Source: Acanthochlamys bracteata (lineage: Eukaryota > Streptophyta > Magnoliopsida > Pandanales > Velloziaceae). Taken from it: DNA of 64,000 nt. A program made the position numbers and the translations under genes. How positions within the stretch are numbered: position 1 is the first letter of the stretch; each line of letters begins with the position of its first letter. The DNA is taken from assembly GCA_019914995.1 (NCBI GenBank), contig CM034126.1, positions 8,561,001 through 8,625,000 of the forward strand. The letters are read 5' to 3'. Positions 59,475 through 64,000 of this stretch are shown piece by piece. The notes under the pieces were generated by a model. The model did not search any database. It was not told where the DNA came from and worked only from the letters and a program-made list of their open reading frames with translations.

Positions 59475-60190
59475 GTTTATTAATAATAATTTTGAATTAG
59501 TTGGAGATATTTAATAATTTTATTATCACTTTCTATCTTCAAAAATTATTTGTGTCTAATCTCTTTACCAAAAAGCATATAATGAAATTACAAATTTAAA
59601 AAGTTTACAATGCAAAAGCTTATTCTTTTTTTTGTTAAAAGAAATATTGATTCAAATAAGATTTTTATTAAAGAAAAATTAATTTAGAACATGCAACGAA
59701 AATTATTTTTAGAAAACGTTTGAAATGTTTATAAAAAATAATTTTTCGTTAAAAAAATTTAAATACTTTATTTTGTAAATATTTTTAAAAATAAAAATTA
59801 TACATATAATTATTCTATAATCTATAATTTATTTATATTTTTCATATTTTAAAGTTTTTTAAAAAATTATGTAGTTTTTGAATTAAAAAAAATCTGGGAA
59901 TGATAAGCACTGTTAACATGATCTGATTGCTTTTGTTAAATTTGCTACCAACAATACCGTCTGCATGAATTGCACTTGTTATAATTTTGGTCCCAGTTTC
60001 AATGCTTTATGTAGATCAGAGCACACTTCTACACAAGTAAAATTTGAATTTAATACAGGATTTGAATGCCATCACAGATACCTATGTTAATGTTTGCTAC
60101 AGAGTAGAGCTGGATGCGACAAAATTTTGAAGCAACTGTCAAATAGGAACACAATCTAATGAAACACGGGTCAGTTCATACAACTAGAAA
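59475..60190. other. A+T-rich intergenic DNA
   Basis: Upstream of the transposon-domain gene. 59700-59890 shows features of the A+T-rich dispersed repeat ('gtaaatatttttaaaaataa', 'ttttcatattttaaag') but too diverged to be sure. Nothing else. Confidence 0.35.
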
Positions 60191-60193
60191 CCA

Positions 60194-60496
60194 TTAAGGG
60201 TGTATTTCACACGCACATAATTTTACTTTCTTTTGCCAGATTTTAAATTTCGAATAGTTCATATGTTTTAATTACACAATGAACTCAGAACTCTACTTCT
60301 ACATGCGAAATTTCAGTTTCAACTTTCCTATTTACATACTTTCTAATATAACTATATCTCTAAATTTTCAACACATTTCCAAAACCTATTGAAATATAAA
60401 TACTGAACTTCACTTCCATTTTATTTTTCAAAAAACTCTACTTCCTATATTTCACTTTCACGAAACACAATTACGGGTATTTGAAACACGCCTTAA
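60194..60496. mobile_element. Short MITE (295 bp) flanked by TTAA
   Basis: TTAA is at 60194-60197 and 60493-60496. Inside, the left end is GGGTGTATTTCACACGCACA followed by TAATT; the right end read inward is GGCGTGTTTCAAATACCCG followed by TAATT. The inverted repeat is about 25 bp with mismatches. TTAA at both sides fits a TTAA- or TTA/TAA-targeting element (piggyBac or PIF/Harbinger-derived). A+T-rich interior, no ORF. Confidence 0.65.
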
Positions 60497-60589
60497 GCCT
60501 TGTTTACACTGCATCTGCCGCATGAGAGTTGAACGCCAGAATAGAAGTTACATGCTTAAACAAAGTGATCATCGAAGTGTTTCGACGTT

Positions 60590-60765
60590 TTATGACACTA
60601 TTTTTAATTTTAAAATTTATTATAATTTTAATAAATTTTTTTATAATATTTAAAATTTTAAATTTTAAAAATATAAGTAAATTATATATAATTTTATTTT
60701 TTTAATAAACTAATAAACTTTATATTAAAATTTTTTTAATTTTAACCACTCTGAAACAATCTCTT
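60590..60765. repeat. A+T-rich repeat tract
   Basis: Built from 'aattttaaaatttattata' type strings with similarity to the dispersed A+T-rich family (13275, 36376), but strongly diverged. Listed because it directly abuts the MITE at 60783. Confidence 0.3.
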
Positions 60766-60782
60766 ATACCATGTTTCGATCG

Positions 60783-61379
60783 TTACATCTATAGTTATAA
60801 AAATAGGACCGAACGTTAAATCGGAATACTGTTCGGCTCAACGGATTGATCCGTCAGATAAAAAATACTAAAGCGTTGACGGCAGCACAAAAGTTTATTA
60901 TTTTTTTTATTAGAAGGTGCAGAAGAAAAAATAAAATAACAAAAAGACATGTAGAAGAGTAAAAAAAAAATTAAATAATAAATTTCAAACGAGTTCTTTG
61001 TTTTAAATAATTTTATTATTTTTCTTACAATTTAACAGAATTAACAATATAAAAACTAAAAAATTATTAACAATAAATATTTATAAATAAAACAAAATAA
61101 ATTTATTTTTTTGTATTATCACATCTAAATGCAAAATCTAAACTATATATTATTTCAACTAATAATTATTTTTGCATCAAATATATCACAAATTTAAAAT
61201 TTTTTAAATTTAATTAATTCGATTTGATCCAAGCGAGCGGGTCGATCGGGTTGAAAAGTATCGGTTGTATAGATAGTTTTATTGTTAATCCGAACCGGTT
61301 TATACTCCGAGTTGACAATTTTTTGATCGATCCAGACAGAACAGTCCGGTCCGATTTTTACAACTATGATTACATCTAC
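60783..61379. mobile_element. MITE-like element, 'CATAGTTGT' family copy 2
   Basis: TTACATCT occurs at 60783-60790 and 61372-61379. The left end is ATAGTTATAAAAATAGGACC and the right end read inward is TCATAGTTGTAAAAATCGGA. Subterminal motifs 'ggctcaacggattgatccg' and 'tttatactccgagttgacaa' correspond to those of the copy at 14027-14872 ('ggttgacccgtcgagtcaa', 'tttatctttcgagtcaacga'). About 580 bp, A+T-rich centre, no ORF. An 8-9-bp duplication suggests hAT or MULE. Confidence 0.8.
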
Positions 61380-61915
61380 TACTTAACACATCATACGTCC
61401 CAAACCACATTATAGCATATATACATATTGACATCATCATCCAAACAAAATAGATACACACCGATCTGTATCGTGGTTTCTAAGCACTACAGGTCACACA
61501 TCTAACTTTCCTAAGTAATATAGCAGCACAACTTCAAGTTCTATAAAATATATAATATTCTGTGAAGACATTAGTTGCATCAAGCCGTAAAAGGTTTTCA
61601 ACTACTGTAGACAAATTCGAAGGTTTATCTGTTGTTAGGTTTCATGAATTAGTTGTCAATTCTGAGCCTTTTCACATGACAATGATGCTCCTCGTCTATG
61701 AACTTCATGCTTGATTCTTGTTCCGATGGTTAGCAATGTAGTTGTGGCTGCTGATTGCCCTACTGTCTTTTTAAAAAACTTGTCTTGATAGTATAAGGTC
61801 ACACAAACAACAGTATCTTATAAGCAAATATAGTCGTCCTGACTCATGTTGCAAACAAAATCACTCGTATTTGGCATCTACCTGGTCATTTTTACGGTGC
61901 TGGTAGCACATATAT
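61380..61915. other. Intergenic; probable decayed Copia interior
   Basis: No frame of note. It directly precedes the Copia RNase H block and is probably the eroded upstream part of that element. Confidence 0.3.
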
Positions 61916-61919
61916 ATAG

Positions 61920-62505
61920 TATATGCAGTGAGTGTTGCTAGTCAGTTTATGCATTTTCCAAGTGTCGATCATATTGAAGTAGTGAACAGAATTTAAAATA
62001 TTTGAAGTCAGCACCAGGCAGGGGATTACTATTCAGAAAGCATAATCATTTGAATATTGAAAGATATACTGATGCAGATTGGGCAGAAGATAAGCCAGAT
62101 AGACGCTCTACATTCGGCTATTTTACATTTATTGGTGGTAATCTAATCACATGGAGGAGTAAAAAATAGAAAATTGTTGCTCGATCGTCTGCTGAAGCTG
62201 AATACAGAGGGATGGCATATGGAGTTTGTGAACTCGTATCGCTTCGAATGTTATTGACGGAGTTTGGTTTTCCTCTTAAAATTACCAAAAAATTATTCTG
62301 TAATAACAAGACAATAATAAATATTGCTCATAATCCAGTACAATATGATCGGATCAAACATGTTGAGGTCAATCGTCACTTTATTAAGGAAAAGTTAGAA
62401 GCAAAATTGGTTAAGTTACATTTTGTAGCTTTAGAGGCACAATTAGCAGATATATTGACGAAAAGAGCTTTAAGCAAAATCTTTCATGACTCAATGGCAA
62501 GTTAA
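61920..62505 (+). mobile_element. Ty1/Copia pol remnant (RNase H and C-terminus)
   Basis: The frame reads SAPGRGLLFRKHNHLNIERY, TDADWAEDKPDRRSTFGYF, TFIGGNLITWRSKK, a TAG at about 62168, then KIVARSSAEAEYRGMAYGVC, HIEVNRHFIKEKLE-type residues and LADILTKRALSKIFHDSM. This is the Copia RNase H domain (DADW, SSAEAEYR) and polyprotein end. An additional stop lies near 62000. Everything upstream (gag, integrase, reverse transcriptase) is absent. It is followed by a polypurine tract and LTR. Confidence 0.88.
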
Positions 62506-62529
62506 GCATTGATGATACTTTGCACCAAC

Positions 62530-62705
62530 TTGAGGAAGAGTGTTGGCGTGAGTCAACAATATATTATTCTAGATATCTTTCTTTATAATTATATATTATT
62601 TTAGATAGTTTTTTTTATTTAGAACTCTCCTTATTTAGTTTTACAAGAAGTCTATATATATGTAATTATATTGAATGATAATAATAAGATTGAAAGAGTT
62701 TTTCA
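62530..62705 (+). mobile_element. Copia polypurine tract and 3' LTR
   Basis: TTGAGGAAGAG (62530-62540) is a polypurine tract placed 25-35 bp after the pol stop. The LTR begins TGTTGGCGTGAGTCAACAAT at 62541 and appears to end at TTTTTCA (62705), about 165 bp. The 5' LTR is not in the window. Confidence 0.6.
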
Positions 62706-63550
62706 TCTTTAACCGCAGAAATTGTTACCGCATTGGTCGAAGATGATTCATTCATCCTCTGTGTTTGGTTGCATCTTGTTAATGGAGTTTTACCATATAA
62801 GTAATAACCATTGAAGTTTAACAAGCACAAACCAAGATTGAAGTTCAAGTATATTGATACCAAATTTGTCACACCCTAATTCAAGATCATGAACGGTACT
62901 GATTTAAACTAAGCCCAACCGAATCTAGACTAGCTCAGCCTAGGAAGTCTGAATTTCGATCCCCCAAAAATCAGTGCAGACACATATAGATATTCATTCC
63001 ACAGCAAGAAGTTATTATTACCAAAATGATATATATGATGACAATTGGTTATCGGTAGCCTGACTAATTCTATTACAATATCATACCCAAATAATATATA
63101 TACAATTAAACAACGCAAAATGGTATAGGCCTCTTGAGTTCATAGAGTTATCTATATGCAAAATATGATGCTGGATAACTATGAAATACCCTCAACTTTG
63201 GACGAGTAGGTTAGTTGAGAACGAGAAAGCACTTACACTTAACTGAAGAATAGGTTGTGGTATTGGAAGCTGTTTGTTTATAATTCTCTCTTTTACTCTT
63301 CAATTGTTGCTTTTGATAGCCTGGAAGGGTATCATATGCACATAGTTGTATTCACAGATTGTACTACAATAGAAATGAAAGTTGAAGTTATGATATATCA
63401 TCGACTTACAACCTTTCTGTTTAATGTTGTCTTTTTTTCCCCAACTTCTGTAGATGCACTTAATTTGCCCTCATCCATTTTTCTTATTTCTTGAATTGGT
63501 AAACAAATAAATAAACAATGTATATGAAGGTTTACGTATCAAAACAACGC
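62706..63550. other. Intergenic; nothing recognised
   Basis: Mixed A+T-rich DNA with small frames on both strands and no coding signature or repeat borders. Confidence 0.35.
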
Positions 63551-63553
63551 TTA

Positions 63554-63755
63554 AAGTTTGCCTATTTTCTTGACTACTGGTAGAAGCTCCAGTTTGTTTT
63601 TGTTGCTCTGAAACCTTGGAGGATGATCTTCCAGTTCATTATCCTTTGAACAAGAATCACTAGTCACGCCGCCGTCTCTCTTGCATGACCTCTTGTTGTG
63701 TCCCTTAGCACCATATTTACTGCGAGGACATTCAGGAGTGTTTAAAATACAAGAA
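63554..63755 (-). pseudogene. Zinc-knuckle fragment, MULE- or gag-like
   Basis: The minus strand reads PECPRSKYGAKGHNKRSCKR followed by a charged tail ending VVKKIGKL. CX2CX4HX4C knuckles of the form CSKCGAKGHNKRSC are typical of MuDR-like transposase C-termini and retrotransposon gag. Here the second cysteine is replaced (SKYG), so the knuckle is probably non-functional. No other part of the element is visible before the window edge; 63770-63920 is A+T-rich repeat. Confidence 0.45.
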
Positions 63756-64000
63756 TTTTCTAAAAAAAATTTCAAAAAAATAAATTTAATTTTTTTATTT
63801 TAAAAAATAATAAAATTATATATCTAAAAAATTTATGATACATAATTTGTTTGTACTTTTCAACATTTAAAAAATTAAAATATTATAAAACATTTATTAG
63901 AAACTAAAAAATAAATAAATTTTTAATAAACAGTGATAAAGTATGCACAACATATAACAAATATGACAACAATTAAAGCTTTATGCTTACGAATGTTTTG

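Overview
The window looks like a nuclear segment of a eudicot plant. It is strongly A+T rich, has GT-AG introns, carries nuclear-inserted plastid DNA (psaB), and is crowded with plant transposons of the Copia, Gypsy, TRIM, CACTA, PIF/Harbinger and hAT/MULE-like MITE types. The species cannot be fixed from the sequence. Protein-coding density is low. I see three genes that appear intact: a DIM1/KsgA-type rRNA dimethyltransferase (21636-23816, -), an F-box/kelch protein resembling Arabidopsis OR23 (46986-51340, +), and a 528-residue protein resembling the 'putative plant transposon protein' family (57572-59158, -). A fourth probable gene encodes a small secreted peptide precursor at 34786-35037 (+).

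Layout. 1-2415: a decayed MATE transporter locus in which the penultimate exon of one copy lies directly upstream of exon 2 of the next, as if two tandem genes had recombined. 4787-5985: a truncated Mg-protoporphyrin IX methyltransferase (CHLM)-like 5' end and unassigned coding-like sequence. 5986-13000: a probable 7-kb PIF/Harbinger element carrying a broken DDE transposase and a broken Myb-like ORF. 13602-13736: an isolated poly-Q first exon. 14027-14872: a MITE with a 10-bp flanking repeat. 16796-20020: a small gene fragment, a 595-bp TRIM, a solo Copia LTR and a gag relic. 21636-23816: the DIM1-like gene.

24268-33541 contains two diverged copies of an ~830-bp repeat, a Gypsy remnant, a 1.3-kb psaB insertion and a local segmental duplication. 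34786-35037 is the peptide gene. 36145-41255 is a CACTA element (36629-41255, TSD ATA) that appears to sit beside or inside another CACTA terminus. 43196-43870 is a PP2A B' (B56) pseudogene with an internal deletion.

46986-51340 is the F-box/kelch gene with a 3.1-kb intron and a duplicated 3' end. 51835-52349 is a textbook hAT-type MITE. 57572-59158 is the transposon-domain gene. 60194-61379 holds two further MITEs with target duplications, and 61920-62705 is a Copia 3' end with its LTR. The genes show no sign of acting in one pathway. The region is best read as a transposon-rich stretch with scattered housekeeping or regulatory genes and several recent gene deaths. No clear new multi-gene system is visible. 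The items most worth following up are the secreted peptide, the chimeric MATE locus and the MITE families.
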